Of a stretch of 43,319 nucleotides of DNA, positions 1-9,537 are shown piece by piece. Below the pieces are notes generated by a model. That model had not been told where the DNA came from. It saw only the letters and a program-made list of their open reading frames with translations, and ran no database searches. This DNA is from Candidatus Heimdallarchaeota archaeon (GTDB taxonomy: Archaea > Asgardarchaeota > Heimdallarchaeia > Heimdallarchaeales > Heimdallarchaeaceae), in contig JAUWJS010000008.1 of assembly GCA_030607575.1 (NCBI GenBank), forward strand, positions 1-43,319, written 5' to 3'. The position numbers and the translations under genes are program-made. How positions within the stretch are numbered: the stretch's first letter is position 1; each line of letters begins with the position of its first letter.

Positions 1-1201
1 AATCTCTGCCTATGGCCATCAATGCTATTGGTTTATTTGACTTATCAGTAATGATTGCAGCACTAAGTTCAATTGGAAAACTTTCACCATTCTTTTTAAG
101 CATAGTATATTCAAAAGAACCTTTCAGGCTTGAAAACATTTGTTTTCTCATTCTCTCCATAACTCTATCATGATCCTCAGGAGCAGTAAACTCCATCATT
201 GAGCACCCAATCAATTCCTCTGGCTTATCCACTCCGTGCATGACTGCAGCTTGTTGATTAGCTAATGTAATGTTACCCTTTAAGTCTGCAAGAACAATAG
301 AATCAGGGGATGTATCTACTAATTTTCGATACTTTTCTTCACTCTGTTGCAAAGCTGCTTCTATTTCCTTTCTTTGAGTAATATCGTCTCCTACTCCCAA
401 TATTTTAATCACTTTATCATTTTCATCTTTTATAGTTGTATTACGCCAAGCAATTATCCTTTTTTCTCCATTTTTTGTTTCCATTTCAATCTCAAAATAC
501 GGGGTTGGTTTTTGCATACCCACAATAACTTGTTGGAAACTGAATCTTAATTCATCTACATATTCTGATGAATAAACAGTTGTGAACCAGTTATTACCTA
601 GTAAATCCTTCTCAGTGTAACCTAATACATAGGTTACTTCTTTGTTCATTAATTCAACAATCTCATTCTCATTTACGATTACAAACATGACATTTGCTTC
701 GTTCAGATAATGTTGAGTAAGGTCCTTCTCTCTTCTTATAATTTTTTCACTTTCTGTTAGAGCTTGTTCGGCTTTTTTATGTCTGAGAACTGTACGAATT
801 TGATGCACAAGTTCAGTATATTGACTTTTTGCATCTAAACCTTTTCTGATATAATAATCTGCTCCAAGGTTAAGAGCATCAATTACAACTTCTTCTCTTC
901 CTCTACCTGTAAAGATTATGAAAGGTATTTGAAACTCTTTTTGCTTTATCTGCTTCAACAAATCTAGTCCATTCAGATTCTCCATCAGATAATCGCATAC
1001 TATGATGTCAATATTATCATCTTTTATTCTCTCAAAAACCTCCAAGGGATTCCTTAAAGACTCGACTTGTATCTCTCCTTCACTCATTTTTTCAACAAAT
1101 TCCTTTGTTAAGAAGAGAAAATCTTCTTCGTCATCAATATGCAATACTCTGATTACATCAGGTGAAAATTCATCCTTTTCAACTTTTTTAGATTTCACCA
1201 T
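1..1201 (-). CDS. Response regulator receiver domain plus PAS domains (sensor protein), truncated at left window edge
   Basis: Not in the ORF track because it runs off the edge. The reverse strand from ATG at 1201 reads MVKSKKVEKDEFSPDVIRVLHIDDEEDFLFLTKEF...IIVCDYLMENLNGLDLLKQI...PFIIFTGRG, a receiver domain with DD, D and T motifs. PAS-like segments follow (YVLGYTEKDLLGNNWF..., ITQRKEIEAALQQSEEKYRKLVDTSPDSIVLAD). Confidence 0.9.
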   Translation of the reverse strand, partial: MVKSKKVEKDEFSPDVIRVLHIDDEEDFLFLTKEFVEKMSEGEIQVESLRNPLEVFERIKDDNIDIIVCDYLMENLNGLDLLKQIKQKEFQIPFIIFTGRGREEVVIDALNLGADYYIRKGLDAKSQYTELVHQIRTVLRHKKAEQALTESEKIIRREKDLTQHYLNEANVMFVIVNENEIVELMNKEVTYVLGYTEKDLLGNNWFTTVYSSEYVDELRFSFQQVIVGMQKPTPYFEIEMETKNGEKRIIAWRNTTIKDENDKVIKILGVGDDITQRKEIEAALQQSEEKYRKLVDTSPDSIVLADLKGNITLANQQAAVMHGVDKPEELIGCSMMEFTAPEDHDRVMERMRKQMFSSLKGSFEYTMLKKNGESFPIELSAAIITDKSNKPIALMAIGRD

Positions 1202-1308
1202 TCGAACAACCTCCTATTACATAAGTGCAAAGGGCTATAATTGTTTTTTCTTAAGGAAAAACAAAAATACTTCTTAGTTTTAACTTATAACATAGAAGTT
1301 GGTACTCT

Positions 1309-1632
1309 TTGAGATATAATTTTGCAGAATCTGTAGGAGAAGAAATAACTCTATCTGGGAATATATCAAAAATCCCATGGCAACATTTAATTCAATTTAT
1401 TAGTGATAGGGATAATATAAATTATTTTGATTTAGAAAACGGAGAACCAATTGTTATTTATTCTCGAGAACCAATTGTTATTTATTCTCGAGAACCAATT
1501 ACGTGCAGAGGAAAAATGAAAATTAATGGGGAAGTAATTCTTACTAAAGGAAGCTCCAAAAGACCGCAAAAAATTGATGAAACATATCAAGAATATCAGC
1601 TTCTGGTAGACTCATGGGAGTGTATAGAGTAA
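1309..1632 (+). CDS. Small hypothetical protein (possible OB-fold-like domain) with internal 8-aa tandem duplication
   Basis: 107-aa ORF from a TTG start; beta-rich (EITLSGNISKIPW...YFDLENGEPIVIYSREP...MKINGEVIL). Upstream in-frame stop at 1288, so the start is uncertain. Confidence 0.6.
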   Translation: MRYNFAESVGEEITLSGNISKIPWQHLIQFISDRDNINYFDLENGEPIVIYSREPIVIYSREPITCRGKMKINGEVILTKGSSKRPQKIDETYQEYQLLVDSWECIE

Positions 1633-1660
1633 TTAACTTTTGTCAGAGAGTGGAAAATAA

Positions 1661-2515
1661 ATGATTGAAGATGATGATGTAGATGCTTTGCTTGAAAGCT
1701 TAAAGGATGAAGATCATCATGTTCGAATTTTTACAATTAATTCCATTGTAGATAACCCAGGCATGAAACAAACAGTTCCAGTTCTTATAGAAATGCTTAA
1801 GGAAGATGTTGCACTAGTAAGGAGCCGTATAGCTTGGGCTCTGGGTAAAATAGGGGATGAAAGAACAATCAATCCTTTAATTCTTGCTTTAAATGATGAA
1901 GAACCTGATGTAAGGAAAAATGCTACCAGATCATTAGGAGATATGATGGTTTTTGATGCTATTCCTACCCTAGTGAACAAATTGGAAGATACCAGTTGGG
2001 AAGTAAGAGCTGAGTCAATTGTAGTGTTGGAACATTTGGGTTGGGTTCCTTCTAGCGAGAAAGAAGAAGCTTTATCTCTTATTGCCAAGGAAAAGTGGGA
2101 AAAGCTGTTAGAACAAGAAAATATTGATGAACAGCTTCTAGAATACTTCATAGATGATCCTGACAAGGATGTTAGATCTAAAATTGCTTGGATTCTGGGT
2201 GAAATTCGAAGTAATAGTTCTATTAAACTTCTCTTTAACCTCTTGATGAATGACAATTTTCAAGATGTAAAAGAACAAGCTGCTTCAGCTATTGCAAAGA
2301 TTGGAGGTAATGAAGGACTATCACTTCTTAAACAAGCTTTAGAGAGTGAAAATTGGTTTATCAGAAAATGTGCTACATCTGCCTTAGGGTATTCTAGGGA
2401 TATACTTGTGGTAGATATTTTAGAGAATTTACTAGAAGATGATAATAGATTCATTAGTGAGAGTGCTAAGGAAGCTCTAGAAAGAATAAAATCCAAACAT
2501 AATATCAAGTCTTGA
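1661..2515 (+). CDS. HEAT-repeat (PBS lyase HEAT-like) protein
   Basis: Repeated units such as VPVLIEMLKEDVALVRSRIAWALGKIGDERTINPLILALNDEEPDVRKNATRSLGDM. Confidence 0.9.
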   Translation: MIEDDDVDALLESLKDEDHHVRIFTINSIVDNPGMKQTVPVLIEMLKEDVALVRSRIAWALGKIGDERTINPLILALNDEEPDVRKNATRSLGDMMVFDAIPTLVNKLEDTSWEVRAESIVVLEHLGWVPSSEKEEALSLIAKEKWEKLLEQENIDEQLLEYFIDDPDKDVRSKIAWILGEIRSNSSIKLLFNLLMNDNFQDVKEQAASAIAKIGGNEGLSLLKQALESENWFIRKCATSALGYSRDILVVDILENLLEDDNRFISESAKEALERIKSKHNIKS

Positions 2516-2600
2516 TAGAGATATATTTAAAATTGAATACATTTTCACTAGGATAGTTAAACATGAGTGAAAATTCCTGAACCCTCATGGAGGAATATTT

Positions 2601-3884
2601 ATGGAAGATATAAGAAGTAAATTGGGCATTTCTAAAGAGAACATAGATGAGATTCAAAAATTCTTAATTGATGAAAACAACCCCTTTGTTAATGACCTTC
2701 TCCAGTTAATAGATAAATATGGAGGAGTTGATGAAATCAATAAGAAATTCAAAGAGGCAAGGAAAATTGAAACCATCTATAAAAAACTCGAAACAGTCAA
2801 TCCCGATTATATTGACGAACTTGAGTGGTTAATAAAACAGAGAGAAAATGAAGCATTCATTAGCGTTGATAACTATAGAAGAAAGATTTTAGGAAATGCA
2901 GTTGATAGAATCAAATTTGACGATTCGTTTGCTGTAACTCTGGAACTTTCAGCTTGCCAATACTTTCCATTTTTAATTAAAGGTGCAAAAAAGGCTATTT
3001 CTAATCAAGATCTTATGCCAGGAAGGATAATCCGTGTTAGGTATATGAAAGAACAAGAAAAAGATGGGGATCTCCTGGCAATGCAAGCAGCCGTTGATAT
3101 AATAGGTGCTTCTATTGTAGAAACTTTAGATACAAAAGGTACAGCTGCTGGTCCTGATGGTATGCCTGTCAATATTCATCTCGGTGGTCCAGATACAATT
3201 ACAGGATACTTTGGAGGGGTGGGTCAGCCAAATGAATTTGCATTGAAATGGGTAGATGAGCTTCTATATTACTATACCAATTATGGTGTAAAACAAGTTT
3301 TGAATATCAATCCTGGAACTGTTATCTTGGGGTATATGCTCTACAAACTTGGAGTAAACAATGAGTTTAAGATTTCAGTGTATATGGGTAATGATAATCC
3401 TTATTCTGTTCTTTGGACTCTGATGACTGCTAAACTCTTTGCTCGAGAAGATGGTACCTCACCATTGATTGGATTCAATCTTTCAAATGCTGTTAACAAC
3501 TGGACAATTGAAATGAGTTCTCAAATTAGAAACAACTTTGGTTTTGAAAACGTTGTTAGACTAGAACATCACATAATTGAAACTTGGAAATCAATTGTTA
3601 GACAACCATATGATAGAACTCAAGAATTGCTTGAAATTGCTCCCAAAGTCAGAAATATTAGTGCTAAACATGAAGGTGGTCCTGTGGATATTGACCCAAC
3701 AAGAGAGCATCCTTCTGATATACTAGATTATTTCCTTACTAAAGAACAAGTAGATGAACAAAATTTATGGCCTCATCTTGAACAAAATTATATGGATCGA
3801 CATACATCTGTGAACAATACAGCTAAAGCTCTTACAGAAAAAGGTTTGAGTTTTATTGCCGCTAGAAAACTCCATTATAGATAA
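2601..3884 (+). CDS. Uncharacterised 427-aa protein, probably an enzyme
   Basis: Long clean ORF with glycine-rich, conserved-looking segments (NIHLGGPDTITGYFGGVGQPNEF, KHEGGPVDIDPTREHPSD); family not recognised. Confidence 0.85.
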   Translation: MEDIRSKLGISKENIDEIQKFLIDENNPFVNDLLQLIDKYGGVDEINKKFKEARKIETIYKKLETVNPDYIDELEWLIKQRENEAFISVDNYRRKILGNAVDRIKFDDSFAVTLELSACQYFPFLIKGAKKAISNQDLMPGRIIRVRYMKEQEKDGDLLAMQAAVDIIGASIVETLDTKGTAAGPDGMPVNIHLGGPDTITGYFGGVGQPNEFALKWVDELLYYYTNYGVKQVLNINPGTVILGYMLYKLGVNNEFKISVYMGNDNPYSVLWTLMTAKLFAREDGTSPLIGFNLSNAVNNWTIEMSSQIRNNFGFENVVRLEHHIIETWKSIVRQPYDRTQELLEIAPKVRNISAKHEGGPVDIDPTREHPSDILDYFLTKEQVDEQNLWPHLEQNYMDRHTSVNNTAKALTEKGLSFIAARKLHYR

Positions 3885-3891
3885 GCTCTGA

Positions 3892-5058
3892 GTGATAGTA
3901 ATGAAGGAAATGGCAAACGGAATGTACCGAATTCAAGGAGAAGGAGCCTTTGAATATCTTGCAAAAGCTCAAGCTCAAGAAAGAGAAGGAAAAGAAGTAC
4001 TTCATTTCGAAATAGGACAACCCGATTTTCCCACTCCTCAGAATATTAAGGATTCAGCTTATGAATCAATTGAGAACAATTTCACCGGCTATGTATCAGC
4101 TACTGGAATTTTAGAATTAAAGCAAGCAATTCAAGATGAAATTGAGCAAACCAGAGGATTTAGACCTTCAATTGAGCAAATTTTGATTTTACCTGGTGCT
4201 AAGCCAGGAATTTTCTTTACAATGCTCAGTTTAGTTAATCCTGGTGATGAGGTAATATATCCAGATCCAGGTTTTCCTACATATGGTTCTGTTGTTAAGT
4301 ATCTTAATGCTGGAGATGTCCCAATCCAATTGAAAGAGGAGAACGAATTTCGTTTGAATCTCAATGATATTGAAGAAAGAATCACTGATAAAACAAAGCT
4401 AATCATCCTGAATAGCCCCCAGAACCCTACAGGTTCTGTAATGACGAAAGAAGAAATAGACAGAGTTGCAGAAATTGCAGACGAAAACAATATTTTCATC
4501 TTATCTGATGAGATTTACTCCAAGATGCTCTATGAAGCTTCATTCCATTCACCTGCAGTTCGTGATGAATCAAAAGAAAGGACGATAATTCTAGATGGGT
4601 TCTCAAAATCATATGCTATGACTGGATGGCGATTAGGTTATGTAGTAGGTCCTGAAGAAATAATTGAAAGAATGGGTACATTAATGATTAATGCTTTATC
4701 TTGTACAACATCATTCGTTCAAAAAGCTGGTATAGCTGCTCTAAAAGGAACTCAAGAACCTTTGATTGAAATGATGAAAGCCTTTCTTGAAAGAAGAAAT
4801 GCAATAGTTGAAGGACTAAACAGCATACCCAACTTCACCTGTTTACATCCACAAGGTGCATTCTATGCTTTTCCAAATATCAAAGATACAGGGATGAACT
4901 CTCGAGAGATAGCAGATCATATTCTGTATAAAGCTGGTGTATGTTGTTTACCTGGATCAGCTTTTGGAGAAGGTGGAGAAGGTTATCTTAGGTTTAGTTA
5001 TGCTACATCTATAGAAACAATCCAAAAAGCTGTTCAACAAATCAAGGATTCTTTCTAG
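3892..5058 (+). CDS. Class I/II PLP-dependent aminotransferase (aspartate aminotransferase-like)
   Basis: NSPQNPTGSVMTKEEID, ILSDEIYSKMLYE, DGFSKSYAMTGWRLGYVVG (Schiff-base Lys), LRFSYA. Start GTG 3892 or ATG 3901. Confidence 0.95.
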   Translation: MIVMKEMANGMYRIQGEGAFEYLAKAQAQEREGKEVLHFEIGQPDFPTPQNIKDSAYESIENNFTGYVSATGILELKQAIQDEIEQTRGFRPSIEQILILPGAKPGIFFTMLSLVNPGDEVIYPDPGFPTYGSVVKYLNAGDVPIQLKEENEFRLNLNDIEERITDKTKLIILNSPQNPTGSVMTKEEIDRVAEIADENNIFILSDEIYSKMLYEASFHSPAVRDESKERTIILDGFSKSYAMTGWRLGYVVGPEEIIERMGTLMINALSCTTSFVQKAGIAALKGTQEPLIEMMKAFLERRNAIVEGLNSIPNFTCLHPQGAFYAFPNIKDTGMNSREIADHILYKAGVCCLPGSAFGEGGEGYLRFSYATSIETIQKAVQQIKDSF

Positions 5059-5066
5059 TAAGATTG

Positions 5067-5882
5067 TTACAAATTTAGTAATTTGGCAATATTCTCTCCT
5101 AAAATCTTATTTTTCTGTTTTTCTGTTAAGTCCATTTTTCTAATTGTCTCTATGTTTAGTTCAAGATTCCTATCTCCTAACGGTGAATCTGAACCAAGTA
5201 AAACTTTGTCTTCACCAAACTTTTCCATAGCAAAACGTATTCTCTTCTCAGAAATGATGAAATATGTTGAAATATCAAAATAGATGTTTTTTAGGCTCTC
5301 CCCTTTCTTGGCGATAGTTTCAAGCCCCATACAATGAGCTATGATATAATTAGCTTTTGGAAATTCTTGAGCTAGCTGTACTAATTTTTTTACTTCTTTG
5401 AAGTTATAAAGATGGATAAAAATTGGTGTGTTTTTTTCTGTAGCAAATTGGGAAATGATTTTCATCCCTTCATCTTCATTTGAGAATTTGTTTAAGCATT
5501 GATGCAGCTTAATTCCAGCAAAAGACATTTTCTCAAAGTTCTGCTCTAAAGTAGAGATTAATTCAGAATCATTAGGATTGGTCCAGAAATATTGAATCAA
5601 TCAGTTAGGATAATCTCTCACGAGTGAAAAAACATATTCATTGTCTATATTGTTCATTTTTTTATGAAAAAGACGCAAGAAGAATACGTTTCCCAATATG
5701 TGAAAATAGTAGTTATATGAAGATTTTCTATAAGCTAGTTTTGGAATTTTGAATTCATAATCTGGATAAGTACCACCTGGGCATAAAACCACTTTATCGA
5801 CACCTAAATTATCCATGAGTGGAATTAATTTCTCCATATAAGCAAATTCTCCAAAAGCATGCGCATGACCATCTATTATCAT
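5067..5882 (-). pseudogene. Amidohydrolase (PF04909-like metal-dependent hydrolase) interrupted by one in-frame TGA
   Basis: ORFs 5601-5882 (MIIDGHAHAFGEF...SLVRDYPN*) and 5067-5600 (LIQYFWTNPND...GIKLH...IIAHCMG...VLLGSDSPLG) are in the same frame, separated only by a TGA codon (complement of 5601-5603). Confidence 0.85.
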
Positions 5883-5899
5883 TCTTGCGACTTCCGAAA

Positions 5900-6496
5900 T
5901 TATATTTTTTCAGCGATATTAACCATTCTGGCTATTAATTTGAAGAAGTATTTTAATTTGTCAATAGAGGTTAACTTTGCAGATAGGGTGTTTTTATTTG
6001 CAGATATTAGAACCAAATCATTCACAAGTTGGAAGAAGTATTCACTAACATAAGAATCATCTAAAATCTTCATAGCAAGTTTATCATTGTTAGTTCTTAC
6101 GTTAACAAAGTTGATGATACTCATTCCAGTAACCGATTCAAATTCTTTGCTTTTTGAATCTTCCTTAACAGTAACATGCAGAAATAGTGGGAACTCATGG
6201 ATTAATTCAGCATCTATATGAACATCTTTGTCGCTTTCTTCTACTAATGTAATTCTTTGAGTTACATCATCTTCATGTTCAATAGGTAAATCAAATGAGT
6301 ATTTTGTCAAGTATCCTGAGGATTTTCTAATATTATATGCACCAATTTCAATTAGTTTTTGCATTATTGCTGTATCTCGATCACTTGGAGAAGAGTCTTT
6401 TACTTCACCATATTTTTCTCGATAATACTGTTCAGCTGAGGTGATGTTTCTCTTGGGTCGTTTTTTTGAGCCGAAGAATCGTGACATGTAATTCAA
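5900..6496 (-). CDS. Hypothetical protein (198 aa)
   Basis: Clean ORF, MNYMSRFFGSKKRPKRNITSAEQYYREKYGE...; no family recognised. Confidence 0.65.
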   Translation of the reverse strand: MNYMSRFFGSKKRPKRNITSAEQYYREKYGEVKDSSPSDRDTAIMQKLIEIGAYNIRKSSGYLTKYSFDLPIEHEDDVTQRITLVEESDKDVHIDAELIHEFPLFLHVTVKEDSKSKEFESVTGMSIINFVNVRTNNDKLAMKILDDSYVSEYFFQLVNDLVLISANKNTLSAKLTSIDKLKYFFKLIARMVNIAEKI

Positions 6497-6610
6497 ATTC
6501 TATTTAGTTGACTGTTCTTTTATACCTTTTGTACTAACAAAGACTCCTTGACAACAAATTTATAAGCAATTCCACTTAAAGTAGGCGTGAAAGATTATTG
6601 AGGGCTCAAA

Positions 6611-7657
6611 ATGGAATTTAATATAGCATTTATAGGATTTGGAGTTGTTGGTCAAGGCTTAGTGGAAATCTTACTTGAACAAGAAGAATATCTTAAGAAG
6701 AATTATGATTTCCACTTCAGAGTGGTTGCAATATCTGATACAATTAAAGGTTCTTGGTATAAACGAACTGGTTTGGATTTACAAAAATTACTCAATTTAG
6801 TAAATGAAAATGGCAACTTAAAGGGCTATGGAGATGGAATTGAAGGTTGGGATTCGATTAAGACAATTGAGGAAACCAATGCTAATCTTATTCTTGAAGT
6901 TGCTTGGACTGATCTCAAAACTGGAGAACCAGCAATTACTCATGTTAAAACTGCTTTGAAAAATAAGAAACATGTAGTTTTAACAAATAAAGGACCTATT
7001 GCTCTAGCTGTCAGAGAATTACTAGATTTAGCTAAAGAGAATAGCGTAGAAATGAGATATGAAGGAACTGTTCTTAGTGGAACTCCAGCATTGAATCTTG
7101 GATTAAACAATCTTGCTGGGGCTGGGATAACTAAAGCGATGGGTATTGTAAATGGTACAACTAACTACATTTTAACCGAGATGGAGAAAGGACTTAGCTA
7201 TGAAAATGCACTGAAACAAGCACAAGAATTGGGATATGCAGAAGCAGATCCTACAGCTGATGTTGAAGGTTATGATGCATTAGGAAAAATCGTTATTTTA
7301 GCAAATACCGTCATGGGAGCTAATTTGAGTAAAGATGAGCCCCCATGTGAAGGTATAACAAAAATAACAGCTGAAGATATAGTTAAAGCTAAGGAAGAAG
7401 GGTATAGATGGAAATTAATTGCAGGTGCAGAAATCAAGGATGATGGCTCCGTTGAAGCTTATGTCAGACCTGAAAAATTACCTTTAACTCACCCATTAGC
7501 TAATATAATGGGACCAACTAATGCTCTGACGTATTCTACTAAATATGTTGATGATATAACTATCGTTGGACCTGGTGCAGGAAAAACTCCTACAGGTTTC
7601 GCTTTACTTACTGACATACTTGATATTAACAGGTTACTTTCAAAGAGTTGTCTTTAA
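6611..7657 (+). CDS. Homoserine dehydrogenase
   Basis: IAFIGFGVVGQGLVEIL Rossmann motif; VVLTNKGPIA; GIVNGTTNYILTEME; LGYAEADPTADVEGYDALGK. No aspartokinase domain. Confidence 0.95.
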   Translation: MEFNIAFIGFGVVGQGLVEILLEQEEYLKKNYDFHFRVVAISDTIKGSWYKRTGLDLQKLLNLVNENGNLKGYGDGIEGWDSIKTIEETNANLILEVAWTDLKTGEPAITHVKTALKNKKHVVLTNKGPIALAVRELLDLAKENSVEMRYEGTVLSGTPALNLGLNNLAGAGITKAMGIVNGTTNYILTEMEKGLSYENALKQAQELGYAEADPTADVEGYDALGKIVILANTVMGANLSKDEPPCEGITKITAEDIVKAKEEGYRWKLIAGAEIKDDGSVEAYVRPEKLPLTHPLANIMGPTNALTYSTKYVDDITIVGPGAGKTPTGFALLTDILDINRLLSKSCL

Positions 7658-9444
7658 TGGGTTACATGCACAAGTATCTAGATGTTGATTTAACATCTGG
7701 AAAAATTCATGAGAAAAAACTAGACCCAGAATTAGCAGAAAAGTTCATTGGAGGTAAGGGTCTAGGAGCTAAAATTCTTTATGATGAATTAAAAGCTGGA
7801 GTTGACCCATTAAGTCCAGAGAATATCATTCTCTTTATGACTGGCCCTCTAACAGGTACTTCTGTGGTAACTTCTGGTAGATGGTGTATAGTCACTAAAT
7901 CTCCCCACACCGGAATTTATCTTGATAGCCAAATCGGTGGAAACTTTGGTCATCATTTGAAAAAAGCTGGTTATGATTTCATCCTTGCTAGAGGAAAAGC
8001 AGCAAACCTATGCTATTTACTAGTTACTTCAGAGGGATCTACAATCATCTCAGCAAAAGAAGTATGGGGAAGAGGAACTTTTGCAACAGAAGAAATTCTT
8101 CAAGGAAAACATCCAAAATCTGAAGTGGCATCTATTGGAGTAGCTGGTGAGAAATTAGTTACGTATGCTAATGTGATGACAGGCAGATCTCATATGGCTG
8201 GAAGAGGAGGTTCAGGAGCTGTCATGGGTTCAAAGAATCTAAAAGCAGTCGTTGTGAGTGGTAATGAAAAAATAGACGCCGTTCATGATAATTTCAGAGA
8301 ACTCACTAGAACTTTTCGCACTAAAGTACAAAATGATGATGGAGTAAAGAACAGGAATAGAATTGGAACAATGATGTGGGTAAATATGTCCAACCAAGGG
8401 GGATTCTTACCAACAAGAAATTATCAGAGTGGAGTCTTTGAAGATGCTGATTCTATCTCAGGAGAAACAATGCTAGAAAAACACACTTATGCTAATAGAG
8501 CTTGTTATGGTTGTTTAATAGCTTGCGGAAAAGCGAACAAATTCGAAACTGGAAAATATGCAGGTTTGGATGTTGATGGACCAGAATATGAATCAACAGC
8601 TCTACTAGGTTCTAACTGTGGAATTAATGATTTAGGAGCAGTTGCAAAAGCGAGTGAAATGTGCGATGATTTAGGAATTGATACGATCACAGCAGGTGCG
8701 ACTATAAGTTTTGCAATGGAATGTGTGGAAAAAGGATATTTACAACAGACAGATGTTGATAACTTGACTTTTGGAAATGATGATGCAGTACTTGAGATGA
8801 TAAAACTAATATCACATAGAGAAAAAATAGGTGATATGTTTGCTAAAGGATCAAAAGCTGCTGCTGTGAATATTGGTCATGATTCAATGGATTTTGCTAT
8901 TCAAGTGAAAGGAAATGAATTGGCAGGTGTTGAACCAAGAGGGTCTTGGGGGATGGCATTAGCCTATTCTACTTCTGATAGAGGTGCTTGTCACCAAAGA
9001 ACATGGACTCCGAGTGCTGAATTACGTGGTGATTTACCTAGGTTCTCATTTGAAGGTGTTCCCAAGTTCGTCAAGGAATCTCAAGATGAACGCGCTGCTT
9101 GTTTTTCATTAGTAGTTTGTGATTTCTTACCCTTTAATGTCCCTGAAATGGTTGAAATATTGAATTCTGCTACAGGATTTTCATACACACCTGAAAGTTA
9201 TCTAGCAGTGGGGGAAAGGATTTGGAATCTTACAAGGATGTTTAATATTCGCGAAGGGATAACAGCTGCTGATGATGTTCTTCCAAATCGATTCTATAAG
9301 GAAAAAATGCCGAAAGGGGATGCAAAAGGGTTGGTAGTAGATAAAGATCAATTTGAGAAGGCTAAGCTAGAGTATTATAAGTTAAGAGAATGGAATGATG
9401 AAGGAATCCCAACAGATCCAAAATTAAAGAAGTTGGGATTGTAA
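7657..9444 (+). CDS. Aldehyde:ferredoxin oxidoreductase family tungsto/molybdoenzyme
   Basis: KYLDVDLTSGKIHEKKLD...FIGGKGLGAKILYDEL N-terminus; RACYGCLIACGK (CxxCxxxC) and distal Cys (ACFSLVVCDF). ATG at 7657 overlaps the preceding TAA. Confidence 0.95.
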   Translation: MGYMHKYLDVDLTSGKIHEKKLDPELAEKFIGGKGLGAKILYDELKAGVDPLSPENIILFMTGPLTGTSVVTSGRWCIVTKSPHTGIYLDSQIGGNFGHHLKKAGYDFILARGKAANLCYLLVTSEGSTIISAKEVWGRGTFATEEILQGKHPKSEVASIGVAGEKLVTYANVMTGRSHMAGRGGSGAVMGSKNLKAVVVSGNEKIDAVHDNFRELTRTFRTKVQNDDGVKNRNRIGTMMWVNMSNQGGFLPTRNYQSGVFEDADSISGETMLEKHTYANRACYGCLIACGKANKFETGKYAGLDVDGPEYESTALLGSNCGINDLGAVAKASEMCDDLGIDTITAGATISFAMECVEKGYLQQTDVDNLTFGNDDAVLEMIKLISHREKIGDMFAKGSKAAAVNIGHDSMDFAIQVKGNELAGVEPRGSWGMALAYSTSDRGACHQRTWTPSAELRGDLPRFSFEGVPKFVKESQDERAACFSLVVCDFLPFNVPEMVEILNSATGFSYTPESYLAVGERIWNLTRMFNIREGITAADDVLPNRFYKEKMPKGDAKGLVVDKDQFEKAKLEYYKLREWNDEGIPTDPKLKKLGL

Positions 9445-9506
9445 CTTTTTTTTATTGAAAACCAATGTTTTCAAGATTAGCTTATTCTTTTTAAATGCTG
9501 ATTAAG

Positions 9507-9516
9507 ATTTAAATAC
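9507..9516 (+). promoter_or_regulatory. Candidate archaeal TATA box (atttaaatac) upstream of the 9538 gene
   Basis: A/T box centred about 26 nt upstream of the ATG at 9538, suggesting a nearly leaderless transcript. Confidence 0.45.
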
Positions 9517-9537
9517 AACCCTTTAAAAAGAAATACT

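Noticed and set aside
347-1277. Plus-strand ORFs 347-550 and 1002-1277
   Set aside because: They are antisense to the receiver/PAS sensor gene, which has clear family motifs on the minus strand.
1717-2508. Antisense ORFs 1717-2256 and 2260-2508 opposite the HEAT-repeat gene
   Set aside because: Ser/Leu-rich translations mirror the sense codon bias; the sense frame has clear HEAT repeats.
4131-4499. Antisense ORF inside the aminotransferase
   Set aside because: Fully overlapped by a well-supported aminotransferase; composition is typical of a shadow ORF.
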